A stretch of 64,000 nt of DNA, from contig NZ_FNHN01000003.1 in assembly GCF_900103525.1 (NCBI RefSeq), positions 1-64,000 on the forward strand. Reading direction: 5' to 3'. Positions 34,149-42,652 of the stretch are shown here, piece after piece. Position 1 is the stretch's first letter. Every line of letters starts with the position of its first letter. Source of the DNA: Bacillus sp. OK048. GTDB taxonomy: Bacteria; Bacillota; Bacilli; Bacillales; Cytobacillaceae. The notes beneath the pieces were generated by a model. The model had not been told where the DNA came from. It did no database searches and was given only the letters and a program-made list of their open reading frames with translations. Position numbers and translations under genes: made by a program.

Positions 34149-34814
34149 CTATTTCCCTTCAACTAACGCTGAGATAGTTTCCTTAACATGATCTTTACAA
34201 ATTCCACCATGAAAACAAATGACCTTATCAATGTCATAATCTAAGAACCTACTAATCGATTGTTTGGCTTGTTCCATATCTAGAGTGTAAATTGGATTAG
34301 GATCGTGTAATTGACCTTGATCAGCAGTGAGGGCATCTCCTGTAATCAAGGTTTTCGTAGCATGATGATACAAGCTGATATGGTCTGGCGTATGTCCCGG
34401 TGTGAAAATGACAGATATTCCACCGCAAAACGGCAATATCTGACCGTCTGTAAGGGTATGATCTACCTGAATTCCTGGCACAGTAACACCCGTTTTGATT
34501 AATTTTATTTCACCTTGAATATATGGCTTGGTATGCTCATGGGCAAATACTTCAATTTTATGATTAGAACCGTTAATGATCTCAAATAAACTGCCAAGAT
34601 GATCATAATCTTGGTGAGTAATAATTATCTTGGTTAATCTACCCTTAGACAGCTTTGCCACGTTGTCGCTGATTGCTTTCAACCGCCCAGGATAACCCGT
34701 ATCAATTAGAATGACATCCGTAACATCCCAAATCACCGTAGGACGAAAAATCATTTCATGATTGTTTACGACCGAACGTAATTCAATAATCCCTATTCCT
34801 TCAGCTACTTGCAT
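34149..34814 (-). CDS. MBL-fold metallo-hydrolase
   Basis: 221 aa from the ATG six bases after AAGGGG; an upstream GTG is too close. Metal motif IITHQDYDHLGS near residue 72, FTPGHTPDHISLYH, LITGD and FHGG. A compact single-domain MBL of the glyoxalase II-like group. Encoded between the flavin reductase and the AEC carrier in module D. May hydrolyse a thioester or lactone. Confidence 0.86.
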   Translation of the reverse strand: MQVAEGIGIIELRSVVNNHEMIFRPTVIWDVTDVILIDTGYPGRLKAISDNVAKLSKGRLTKIIITHQDYDHLGSLFEIINGSNHKIEVFAHEHTKPYIQGEIKLIKTGVTVPGIQVDHTLTDGQILPFCGGISVIFTPGHTPDHISLYHHATKTLITGDALTADQGQLHDPNPIYTLDMEQAKQSISRFLDYDIDKVICFHGGICKDHVKETISALVEGK

Positions 34815-34835
34815 TCGATTACCCCTTTCAGCCAC

Positions 34836-35318
34836 CTACACTGTAACAGGCAGGTCTTCTTTTAATGAACGGTAGCGGCCGCTGTAAAAAACAAGTGGTT
34901 CTGCATCTTCAAGATGAATATCAGTTACTTTTCCAATAAATAGTGTATGATCACCTTCAACATGCTCAGCTGAAACCTCACAAGCAATCTGTGCAATTGC
35001 ACCTGGAATGACTGGTTTGCCATCAAGACGGTCAAAGATTACTTCCTTATGTTCCTTTAATTGTCCGGCAAAAATCATCGAAAGCTCTTGTTGATTAGCT
35101 GCCAAAATATTCACTGTAAAGATGTTGCTTTCTTTAATTTTCGGTAGAATCTTCGCTTTATCCCCAATTGATATCACAACAAGCTTTGGAGTCAGTGACA
35201 CGGACATAAACCCATTTGCAGTCATACCATGAACCTCTTCGCCTGCCACTTCAGTTGCGATTACAGTTACACCAGTTGCAAATTTACCCATTGCGTTTCT
35301 AAATTGACGATCATCCAT
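34836..35318 (-). CDS. Flavin reductase (HpaC/HsaB-like) for two-component monooxygenases
   Basis: 160 aa, FMN-binding split-barrel family. RNAMGKFATGVTVIAT, HGMTANGFMSVSLTPKLVVI (adjacent conserved segments) and GDHTLFIGKVTDI are hallmark stretches. It reduces FAD or FMN with NAD(P)H and hands it to an oxygenase. The two HsaA/HpaH-type oxygenases encoded upstream in module D are obvious partners. Confidence 0.9.
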   Translation of the reverse strand: MDDRQFRNAMGKFATGVTVIATEVAGEEVHGMTANGFMSVSLTPKLVVISIGDKAKILPKIKESNIFTVNILAANQQELSMIFAGQLKEHKEVIFDRLDGKPVIPGAIAQIACEVSAEHVEGDHTLFIGKVTDIHLEDAEPLVFYSGRYRSLKEDLPVTV

Positions 35319-35358
35319 ACTAAAATTCCTCCAATTAATGATTTATTCTTCTTTTTAT

Positions 35359-36237
35359 TTAGCCTTCAATATTTTGTTGATTATTTTTCTGGACATTCGC
35401 ATTTCTGTTCCTTAGAAGCATGACAAGCAATCCTGCTAGCAGACATACTCCACTTGCAAGCAAGATAAAATAAAATGTATCTTGAACAATTAATTTGATA
35501 GCTCCAATTGTACCTAGAGCGAGAATGATTGATTTGAACATTTGTTGTGGTATGAGTGGTAACACCTTAATACCGACAAAGGTTCCGATTAAAACGGCGG
35601 GAATCACCATGAGATTGATTAAGATTGAACCCGAAGTAATCATCCCCAATTGAATATAAAAAGGTATCTTAATTATGTTTACAAATAGGAAAAACCAAGC
35701 ACCCGTTCCGACAAATTCATTCTTTGGTAACCGGCGCGATAACAAATAAACAGCCATCACTGCTCCCGCAACATTTCCAATCATGGTAGCGAAGCCTGCT
35801 AGAATCCCAATCATTCCAATAAACCAAATGGAATTTGGTAAAGACTGATCCATTCTAGAACTAAACAAATCTCGAATGATTTGAAATAGGTTAAGACCTA
35901 TGATCAAAAATCCAAGTAAGATTTTGAGTTGTTCATTTTCGATATTCAACAATACAAAATATCCGATTACGATTCCAACCAATATCCATGGCACTAGGGA
36001 AAACAAATGCTTCCAGACTACTGTTCTTCGATAATACGTCACAGCAATGAGGTCACCCATTAATAGAATCGGCAGCAAGATTCCCACTGCTTCCTTCGCT
36101 GGAAAAATCAAACTCAACATCGTAACGGTAAATATTCCTAGTACAGATAGCCCCGTTGTTTTTCCAAAACCTGATAGTAATCCAGCTAGCAAGATGAATA
36201 GCAGGACGTAAAGATCCACTTCAAATATCGTCATCAC
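35359..36237 (-). CDS. TSUP (TauE/SafE) family permease
   Basis: 292 aa, about eight membrane segments, with the TSUP-type motifs LAGLLSGFGKTTGL at the N terminus and VGTGAWFFLFVN in the second half. The family moves sulfite, sulfonates or small organic acids. In module D it may export or import an aromatic or C4 acid. Confidence 0.82.
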   Translation of the reverse strand: MMTIFEVDLYVLLFILLAGLLSGFGKTTGLSVLGIFTVTMLSLIFPAKEAVGILLPILLMGDLIAVTYYRRTVVWKHLFSLVPWILVGIVIGYFVLLNIENEQLKILLGFLIIGLNLFQIIRDLFSSRMDQSLPNSIWFIGMIGILAGFATMIGNVAGAVMAVYLLSRRLPKNEFVGTGAWFFLFVNIIKIPFYIQLGMITSGSILINLMVIPAVLIGTFVGIKVLPLIPQQMFKSIILALGTIGAIKLIVQDTFYFILLASGVCLLAGLLVMLLRNRNANVQKNNQQNIEG

Positions 36238-36306
36238 CTACTCCAACAGCGCCATATTTACAAACAGCCCAGGAGAGTTTCCTGAGCTCTTGTAATAATT
36301 CTGCAT

Positions 36307-36978
36307 CTAAATCGTAAATCCTTTATTTTTCAGCTCTTTATCTACCCAGGATCTATCGATAGTCCTGTTTTTAATTTGCTCGAGCACTTGAACTTCTTTT
36401 TCAACCAAATTACTCAATTTTGGTAATAGCCCTTCTGCCTCTTCATAGGGAACAATAACTACACCATCGTTATCTCCAACCACTATATCGCCAGGTCGGA
36501 CGACGACACCCCCACAAGCGATAAGTACATTAATTTCTCCTGGTCCGTTTTTATAACAGCCACGATGGGTAACACCTTTCGCAAAAACGGGAATCTCGAG
36601 TGTTGGCAAAATATCGCTATCACGGATTGCACCATCGATTACAAGTCCGACTGCACCTCTCCTGATACAATTGCTTACCACAATTTCACCTACAGGCGCT
36701 TGTGTGGTATTTCCCCCCATATTCAAAACTAAAACGTCTCCCGGCTCCGCCATTTCAATGGCTTTTTGAAGCACCAAGTTATCTCCAGGGGGACAGTGTA
36801 TGGTTAGTGCATGCCCTGCCATGCTTGGCTTAGCATGAAAAGGTCTTATCCTGCTGTCCATCGCAAACATTCTTTCCATCCCATCACTGATAATGGAGGT
36901 GGGAATTTGCGCATATGCGTTTACGATTTCTGGACTTACATAACGTTCTGAACGATTTATTCGATATCCAAGTTTCAT
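36307..36978 (-). CDS. RraA-like / HMG-CHA-type aldolase
   Basis: 223 aa from the ATG six bases after GAGG; an ATG eight codons earlier overlaps the bicupin stop (ATGA) and is a possible coupled start. Motifs PTSIISDGM, APVGEIVVSNCIRRGAVGLV (adjacent segments), VIDGAIRDSD and GDNDGVVIVP supply the metal- and pyruvate-binding residues. The family includes 4-hydroxy-4-methyl-2-oxoglutarate aldolase, which also decarboxylates oxaloacetate. Next to the bicupin and FAH genes it probably splits a keto-acid product of ring cleavage. Confidence 0.83.
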   Translation of the reverse strand: MKLGYRINRSERYVSPEIVNAYAQIPTSIISDGMERMFAMDSRIRPFHAKPSMAGHALTIHCPPGDNLVLQKAIEMAEPGDVLVLNMGGNTTQAPVGEIVVSNCIRRGAVGLVIDGAIRDSDILPTLEIPVFAKGVTHRGCYKNGPGEINVLIACGGVVVRPGDIVVGDNDGVVIVPYEEAEGLLPKLSNLVEKEVQVLEQIKNRTIDRSWVDKELKNKGFTI

Positions 36979-36998
36979 GGAATGCCTCATTTCTTCAT

Positions 36999-38117
36999 TC
37001 ATACATTAACTTGGACAGGACTAAATTGCCCAACTTCCACTTGAAACCCTTCGTTTTCTGTATATTCCTCGACTCTTTGCAGTTCCATTCTTTCAAATAT
37101 AGGAATATCATTTGTAGAAAACAGAATAGCCTCTTCAGTATCAGATGTATTTACGTGCTCATGTAAAGCCCATGTCGGAATGACTAGGTAGTCCCCTTTT
37201 TCCCAATCAAATCGTATTCCATCAATCAACGAATACCCTTTTCCTTCTTTAATATGGTACACCACGCTGTTGACATGGCGGTGTGCTTTCCCATGGAAGC
37301 CTACTGGCAGCTTTTGCAGCCATGCTCCAATGTTTTCATTCGCTGATTGTCCATTAGATGGATTAATGTATTCGACTACATACCCTTCGACGGAATCTGG
37401 ATCGTAATGATCGCTTAAACCTTTGAGCGCGGCTAGTGTCGTATTGTATTTGTATGCTGGCAGTGGAGCCTGGCTTGGTGAATGATCAGCTAGTGGTCTA
37501 ACCATACCTCCCTGGTATTTATTAATGCTTGGTTTTCTTGTTATTGGCTGCTTTTTTAGTGCATGTGGCTCAAAAAACGTACCGTGCAAATAGAATATTA
37601 GTGGCGTATCTAGACAATCCATCCACATCATCGGTTCCGTTCCTTCGTGCTCGTGCTCATGCCATAAACCCTTTGGTGTAATAACATAATCACCCTCGGA
37701 CATGTACACTTTTTCCCCTTCAACTGCACTGTATGCACCCTCACCTTTTACAATATAGCGAAGTGCCGTCTGTGTATGGCGGTGAGGAGGTGCTTCCTCA
37801 CCTGGCAGCAGGATCTGAACGCATACCGACAATGTTTGCGTTGTTGCTCCCCAGCCGTACGGCTCTAAATCTCTCATTCCTGGATTAATTAACATCAATA
37901 CCCTGCGGTCGCCGCCATTGTTAAAATTAATTATTTCTGCCGCCTTATTCATATGGCGCTCAATTACTTCTCTTTTCCAAATATATGGGATAGGTTTCGA
38001 CTTAGGCTGTCTGTGCATTACTTCAGGTGCTGCCATCCATAATGGTTCAAATGCATCTTTTGATACTTCTTGATGAAACGCATCCATTTCAGGAGTAACT
38101 TTAACTGGACCTGCCAT
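36999..38117 (-). CDS. Gentisate 1,2-dioxygenase-family bicupin
   Basis: 372 aa, two cupin domains. Domain 1 has the Fe(II) motif PPHRHTQTALRYIVKGEGAY (His-x-His) and the distal His in LWHEHEH. Domain 2 has AHRHVNSVVYHIKEGKGYS and WALHEHVN. The family covers gentisate, salicylate and 1-hydroxy-2-naphthoate dioxygenases, all of which open a monohydroxylated or para-diol aromatic acid. The FAH hydrolase gene next to it supports a gentisate-type route. Which acid is used cannot be told: 1-hydroxy-2-naphthoate would fit a phenanthrene-like substrate, gentisate a naphthalene-like one. Confidence 0.88.
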   Translation of the reverse strand: MAGPVKVTPEMDAFHQEVSKDAFEPLWMAAPEVMHRQPKSKPIPYIWKREVIERHMNKAAEIINFNNGGDRRVLMLINPGMRDLEPYGWGATTQTLSVCVQILLPGEEAPPHRHTQTALRYIVKGEGAYSAVEGEKVYMSEGDYVITPKGLWHEHEHEGTEPMMWMDCLDTPLIFYLHGTFFEPHALKKQPITRKPSINKYQGGMVRPLADHSPSQAPLPAYKYNTTLAALKGLSDHYDPDSVEGYVVEYINPSNGQSANENIGAWLQKLPVGFHGKAHRHVNSVVYHIKEGKGYSLIDGIRFDWEKGDYLVIPTWALHEHVNTSDTEEAILFSTNDIPIFERMELQRVEEYTENEGFQVEVGQFSPVQVNV

Positions 38118-38136
38118 TTCTCATCACCCTTTTCAT

Positions 38137-39075
38137 TTATTCGTTAACAATCGGATTTTCTAATACGCCAAGACCTTCGATTTCTACGCGTACAATATCT
38201 CCATGCTTCATCCATGAAACAGGTTTTCTAGCCTGTCCTACTCCACCAGGCGTACCCGTACAAATAATATCTCCCACCTCTAGCGTCATAATATTAGATA
38301 AGAAATTTACTAGATATGGAATATTGAATACTAGGTTTTTAGTATTTGAACGTTGACGTTCTTCTCCATTAAGTGTAAGCACTAAATCACAGTTGTGTGG
38401 ATTTGGTAAGCTTTCTTTTGTTACAAGGTGAGGTCCCAATGGTAGAGTAGTATCAAACGTTTTTCCTTGCAACCACTCTTTCGTACGCTTCTGGAAATCA
38501 CGAATAGTAGCTTCATTGCCAATTGTATAACCTGCGACGAAATCCATGGCGTTCTCTTCAGGAATGTATTTACCTTTCTTCCCGATTACCACAACCAATT
38601 CTGCCTCATGATCAAGATCGTCAGAGACTTTCGGTTTTAAAATTGGATCTCCATTAGCAATAATCGTATTATTATATTTTGCGAATACAACTGGAATGGT
38701 TGGAATTTCTCTTCCCATTTCCTCAATATGTTCCCGATAGTTAAGTCCCACACAAATGATTTTTTCAGGCTTTTGAATCGGTGACTCCAACTTTACTTGG
38801 CGTCCTTTGTAGTACAGCTTTCTATTTACTTCATCGGAAAATTCATTGTTTTGAACGAATTTGATACTTTCCTTTGCAAGATTCTGGCTATCCTCTCCGC
38901 CTTGTAAAAAACCAATCATATTAGGCGGAATGTAAGCTTCTGCAATTTGCTTTGCCCGGGCTTGACCCTTATTTTCAAATAAGAGTTCGCACGCCTTATT
39001 TAAATCGATATAGCTATCGTTAACCACTGTAGCAATCCTTTGTTCACCTTCCACACTTACTGTTGCTAAACGCAT
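38137..39075 (-). CDS. Fumarylacetoacetate hydrolase family protein (fumarylpyruvate/maleylpyruvate hydrolase type)
   Basis: 312 aa. C-terminal FAH domain from residue 103: ICVGLNYREHIEEMG, metal ligands in DLDHEAELVVVIG (Glu-x-Glu), GYTIGNEATIRDFQ and TGTPGGVG. It hydrolyses a C-C bond of a diketo acid. Next to the gentisate-family dioxygenase it would split maleylpyruvate or fumarylpyruvate; no glutathione- or mycothiol-type isomerase gene is nearby. The start follows CTGGAGGTTTTACT. Confidence 0.9.
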   Translation of the reverse strand: MRLATVSVEGEQRIATVVNDSYIDLNKACELLFENKGQARAKQIAEAYIPPNMIGFLQGGEDSQNLAKESIKFVQNNEFSDEVNRKLYYKGRQVKLESPIQKPEKIICVGLNYREHIEEMGREIPTIPVVFAKYNNTIIANGDPILKPKVSDDLDHEAELVVVIGKKGKYIPEENAMDFVAGYTIGNEATIRDFQKRTKEWLQGKTFDTTLPLGPHLVTKESLPNPHNCDLVLTLNGEERQRSNTKNLVFNIPYLVNFLSNIMTLEVGDIICTGTPGGVGQARKPVSWMKHGDIVRVEIEGLGVLENPIVNE

Positions 39076-39096
39076 AGTAAAACCTCCAGATTAATT

Positions 39097-40293
39097 TTAT
39101 AAAATTAATATACTTTTTGGATCAAGCGTAATTCCTAACTCCATTTTCCCAAACATTTCTCCCAACATATCCATGTTAAATGCGTAATGCATCGAGGAGC
39201 CTTGAACATCCCGCCAATAACGCTGTAAAGGGTTTGCTTCATAGATAATGCCTGCACCACTATAATCAACCATCAGTTTGACTGCCTGGTTGCACATTTT
39301 TGCAATAAATCCGTAATTTCGACGAAGGCGTAATTTTTCATGGGTATCAATTGGTTCCCCCGTACCAAGCCTTGTTATCGTCTTTTCTAACAATGCTTCA
39401 GCAGCAGCTAACATAGCAGAAACTTCTGCCACGCGAATTTGTTGATGGGTATAATCGGCTACTTTAGCATTTTTTGCGCTTACTTTATTTTTCATTGTAT
39501 CTCGCCATAGCTCATAAGCACCCTGGCTCGCGCCTAGCAATGCCGATGATAAGCTGACTGGCATCGCTGCAAATAAAGGGTGACTATATAGTAGACTTTT
39601 ATTTGTTTTTCTTCCAGGACCCTCACCCTTTTGACACCAGGCGATCATATCAAGAACGCGATGTTTGGGAACGTATACATTTTTTAGTGTAATATTATTG
39701 CTGCCAGTACCCCTTGTTGCAACAGTTTTCCATGTTTTTTGAATTTCAAAATCTTCTTTGGGTACCATCAACATCAATATCTCATTGGGTATTCCATCAG
39801 CTGGATCTACATCAACAAATCCCATTACCATGACCCATTCCCCGTGATCGATACCGGATGAATAACCCCATTCACCGTTCAACTGATATCCACCTTCTAC
39901 GGAAATCACTTTGTTCATTGGGAAGGGATTAAAAGAAGAAGCAATACTCGCATCGGGATTTTTCTCCCAAACCTCACGCTGCACCTCCTCCAGAAAGTAG
40001 CCAAGCATCCATGAATGGATGAGCAGCAACGTGTAACACCAGCCCGCCGAAGGATCGGCTTTCGCTATTTCCATGGTCGTTTTAGACAGGGTATGAAAAC
40101 CTAGTTCATGTCCACCCCACTGTTTTGGTGTCATGACACGGACTAACCCGGATTCGATAAAGTCCTGAATCGTTTCTTCGGGCTGCCGAGAAAGTTCCTC
40201 CGTCAATTTAAAGCGCGGTTTAATCTTACTTGCCAAATTTCTAGCCTGTTCGATTGCCTCTTCATTCGATAATTGCTCAGTGACTTGGTTCAA
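39097..40293 (-). CDS. Two-component flavin-dependent monooxygenase, oxygenase component (HsaA/HpaH-like), copy 1
   Basis: 398 aa, acyl-CoA-dehydrogenase fold. Start is a TTG in AAGGGGG-TATTTAT-TTGAACCAA. NGEWGYSSGIDHGEWVMV (residues about 138-155) and RYWRDVQGSSMH near residue 365 are marks of the HsaA / p-hydroxyphenylacetate hydroxylase C2 group, not of true acyl-CoA dehydrogenases. It hydroxylates a phenol using reduced flavin from a separate reductase, present at 34836-35318. A tandem duplicate of the next gene with the same length and leader. Confidence 0.88.
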   Translation of the reverse strand: MNQVTEQLSNEEAIEQARNLASKIKPRFKLTEELSRQPEETIQDFIESGLVRVMTPKQWGGHELGFHTLSKTTMEIAKADPSAGWCYTLLLIHSWMLGYFLEEVQREVWEKNPDASIASSFNPFPMNKVISVEGGYQLNGEWGYSSGIDHGEWVMVMGFVDVDPADGIPNEILMLMVPKEDFEIQKTWKTVATRGTGSNNITLKNVYVPKHRVLDMIAWCQKGEGPGRKTNKSLLYSHPLFAAMPVSLSSALLGASQGAYELWRDTMKNKVSAKNAKVADYTHQQIRVAEVSAMLAAAEALLEKTITRLGTGEPIDTHEKLRLRRNYGFIAKMCNQAVKLMVDYSGAGIIYEANPLQRYWRDVQGSSMHYAFNMDMLGEMFGKMELGITLDPKSILIL

Positions 40294-40318
40294 ATAAATA
40301 CCCCCTTACTGTTAATTA

Positions 40319-41515
40319 TTATGATATTAATGAATCTTTTGGACTAAGTGGCAAGCCTAACTCCACCTTCCCAAACATCTCGCCTAGCCAATCCATGTTA
40401 AAAGTAATATGCATAGATGATGCCTGTACATCTCTCCAATAACGATTGACTGGGTTCCCTTCATAGACAATGCCAGCACCGCTATGATCTACAATCGTTT
40501 TGACTGCTTGGTTGCACATTTTTGCCACATAGCCGTAATTTCTACGAATACGCAATTTTTCATAATTATCAATTGATTCCCCCGTACTAAGTCTTGATAC
40601 CGTTTTTTCTAACAGTGCTTCAGCAGCTGCTAATAAACCAGAAACTTCTGTTAACCGAATTTGTTGATGGGTAAAATCGGCCACCTTTGTATTTCTGGCA
40701 CTAACTTTATTTTTCAAGCCATCTCTCCAAAGTTCGTAAGCACCGATACTAGCACCTAGCAATGCAGATGTTAAACAGACTGGCATCGCTGCATATAATG
40801 GGTGGCTATATAGAAGACTTGTATTTTCCACTCTTCCTGGGCCTTCCCCTCTTTGGCACCAAGCAGCCAAATCAATGGTTCGATGTTTGGGAACGTATAC
40901 ATTTTTAAGTAAAATATTATTGCTGCCGGTTCCCCTTTGAGCAATCGTTTTCCATGTATGTTGAATTTCAAAATCTTCTTTTGATACCAGCATCAACAGA
41001 ACTTCTCTGGCTAACCCGGTTTCTTGATTAACATCAATATTTCCTTGAATCATCACAAAATCACTATGATCAATCCCAGATGAAAAACCCCATGTACCGT
41101 TAATTTGATATCCATCTGCTACGGAAAGAATTTCGTTCTTGGGAAACGAAGCAAAAGAAGTAGCAATCGTCGCATCTAGATTTTTCTCCCAAACCTCTCG
41201 CTGTGCCTCCTCCGGAAAGTAGGCAAGCATCCATGAATGGACGACCAGTAACGTGTAGCACCATCCCGCCGATGGATCGGCTTTCGCTATTTCTATTCCC
41301 GTTCTAAATAATGTATCAAATCCCAACTCATGTCCGCCCCAACGTTTCGGAATCATTGCACGGATGAGTCCAGCACCGATATAGTCGGAAATCGTTTCTT
41401 GTGGCTGACAACAATTTTCCTCTGTTAATTTAAACCGTAGTTTAATCTGGTTTGCTATTTTTTGAGCACGTTCGACAGCTTCTTCATGAGTTATTTGTTG
41501 CAATATTTGGTTCAA
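40319..41515 (-). CDS. Two-component flavin-dependent monooxygenase, oxygenase component (HsaA/HpaH-like), copy 2
   Basis: 398 aa from the TTG in AAGGAGG-TATTTAT-TTGAACCAA, the same leader as copy 1; the open frame runs 21 codons further without support. NGTWGFSSGIDHSDFVMI and RYWRDVQASSMH match copy 1. First gene of module D, about 85 bp from a bipartite LysR operator. Large identical blocks with copy 1 (for example CWCQ/CQRGEGPGR, LLYSHPL, HQQIR, LRRNYG) indicate a fairly recent duplication. Possibly the copies differ in ring position or substrate. Confidence 0.88.
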   Translation of the reverse strand: MNQILQQITHEEAVERAQKIANQIKLRFKLTEENCCQPQETISDYIGAGLIRAMIPKRWGGHELGFDTLFRTGIEIAKADPSAGWCYTLLVVHSWMLAYFPEEAQREVWEKNLDATIATSFASFPKNEILSVADGYQINGTWGFSSGIDHSDFVMIQGNIDVNQETGLAREVLLMLVSKEDFEIQHTWKTIAQRGTGSNNILLKNVYVPKHRTIDLAAWCQRGEGPGRVENTSLLYSHPLYAAMPVCLTSALLGASIGAYELWRDGLKNKVSARNTKVADFTHQQIRLTEVSGLLAAAEALLEKTVSRLSTGESIDNYEKLRIRRNYGYVAKMCNQAVKTIVDHSGAGIVYEGNPVNRYWRDVQASSMHITFNMDWLGEMFGKVELGLPLSPKDSLIS

Positions 41516-41599
41516 ATAAATACCTCCTTGTTTAGTTAATTGGACGCTTCCGATATGATCATCCGTTAGTACTATCATATAAAAACGTCTAAATTTTTG

Positions 41600-41643
41600 G
41601 AAATATCAGAAAACCGTCTCCGTAATAAGGTTTTTCTTATAAC
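41600..41643 (-). promoter_or_regulatory. Bipartite LysR-type operator between module D and its divergent LysR gene
   Basis: GAAATATC (41600-41607), 14 bp, then GTAATAAG-GTTTTT-CTTATAAC (41622-41643). Same layout as the sites at 22496 and 28907 except for one extra base in the dyad spacer. On the minus strand the GATATTTC half-site faces the monooxygenase gene; on the plus strand the dyad lies 69 bp before the LysR start, fitting autoregulation. Confidence 0.78.
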
Positions 41644-41711
41644 GTTTGTTCATTTTAGAGTTTCCTTTTATAATAGATTCATAACTTTTTATAGGATTGG
41701 TGGGAATGTTC

Positions 41712-42611
41712 ATGGACCTTCGTCCATTACGGTACTTCATTGTAGTTGCTGAACATTTAAATTTCACTGAAGCTTCGAGGCAGCTTTATGTAGCACAACC
41801 TGCTGTGAGTCAACAGATTGCCTATTTAGAAAAAAAAATAGGTGTAAAACTATTCAATCGAACGAAACATTCCGTGCAATTGACAGAAGCTGGTACTGTT
41901 TTTTTGAAGGATGCTAAGGAAGTCTTAAGGAAGCTTGATGAGTCTATTGAAAATGCCCATCATGCTGAGGAAGGGTTAATTGGTACGATTAATATTGGCT
42001 TATTGAGCGTACCTGTGAGGGATTTTTTACCTCTTTTGATTCGAAAATTCAGACGCAAATATCCAAAGGTGACGATTAGGTTGAACTATTATCATGTTGG
42101 AAAAATCATTGAAAAATTAAAAGACGACCAACTAGATATCGCTTTTACCCTTTCACTTGGACTGCAAAGTATTGGTGGACTGGAATATAAAACGTTATGG
42201 ACACAGCCCCATTGTATCATCATGCATCAAGACCACCCATTTGCTAATAGAAAGAGTATCAATATCGCAGAATTGGCAAAGGATTCTTTTGTCATGCTGG
42301 AAAGAGAAGTATCACCTCCAGGTTTTGACCTATTACTGGCTGCCTGTAACAATCATGGTTTTTCTCCAAACTTAGTAAATACGGCTTCACATATTGAAGC
42401 GGTGTTAATGATGGTCGATGCTGGAATAGGCATAACCATTCTTCCGAAATATTTTCAGTCATCCGCATCTCCTACTCTTCGTTTTATCAACATCGAAGGG
42501 GATGATCATAAAGTGGATATTCTTGCCTCTTGGAAGAAAATTAATAAGAATCCATCTTTAGCCTTATTTATTGAGGAACTAGAGTTACTGCTTTCTACTA
42601 AAATACCATAA
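41712..42611 (+). CDS. LysR-family transcriptional regulator (paralogue of 28943-29836)
   Basis: 299 aa, start at the ATG six bases after GGTGGGA and aligned with the paralogue (MDLRPLRYFIVVAEHLNFTE versus MEIRQLRYFIAVAEHLNFTE). HTH residues 1-60, effector domain from about 90, with HCIIMHQDHPFANR and GIGITILPKYFQ. Divergent from module D; the intergenic operator suggests it controls module D and itself, and by shared sites both units of module B. Confidence 0.92.
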   Translation: MDLRPLRYFIVVAEHLNFTEASRQLYVAQPAVSQQIAYLEKKIGVKLFNRTKHSVQLTEAGTVFLKDAKEVLRKLDESIENAHHAEEGLIGTINIGLLSVPVRDFLPLLIRKFRRKYPKVTIRLNYYHVGKIIEKLKDDQLDIAFTLSLGLQSIGGLEYKTLWTQPHCIIMHQDHPFANRKSINIAELAKDSFVMLEREVSPPGFDLLLAACNNHGFSPNLVNTASHIEAVLMMVDAGIGITILPKYFQSSASPTLRFINIEGDDHKVDILASWKKINKNPSLALFIEELELLLSTKIP

Positions 42612-42616
42612 AAAAG

Positions 42617-42652
42617 GAAGGTAGCTGCGATAGTAGCAGCTACCTTCTTTTT
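42617..42652. terminator. Bidirectional terminator between LysR and the CarD-family gene
   Basis: GAAGGTAGCTGC pairs with GCAGCTACCTTC (12-bp perfect arms, 7-nt loop). Followed by TTTTT on the plus strand and preceded by AAAAA, so it serves both converging genes. Confidence 0.9.

Noticed and set aside
39097..41515. Acyl-CoA dehydrogenases of a beta-oxidation pathway
   Set aside because: SSGIDH and YWRDVQ motifs and the linked flavin reductase fit two-component monooxygenases better.
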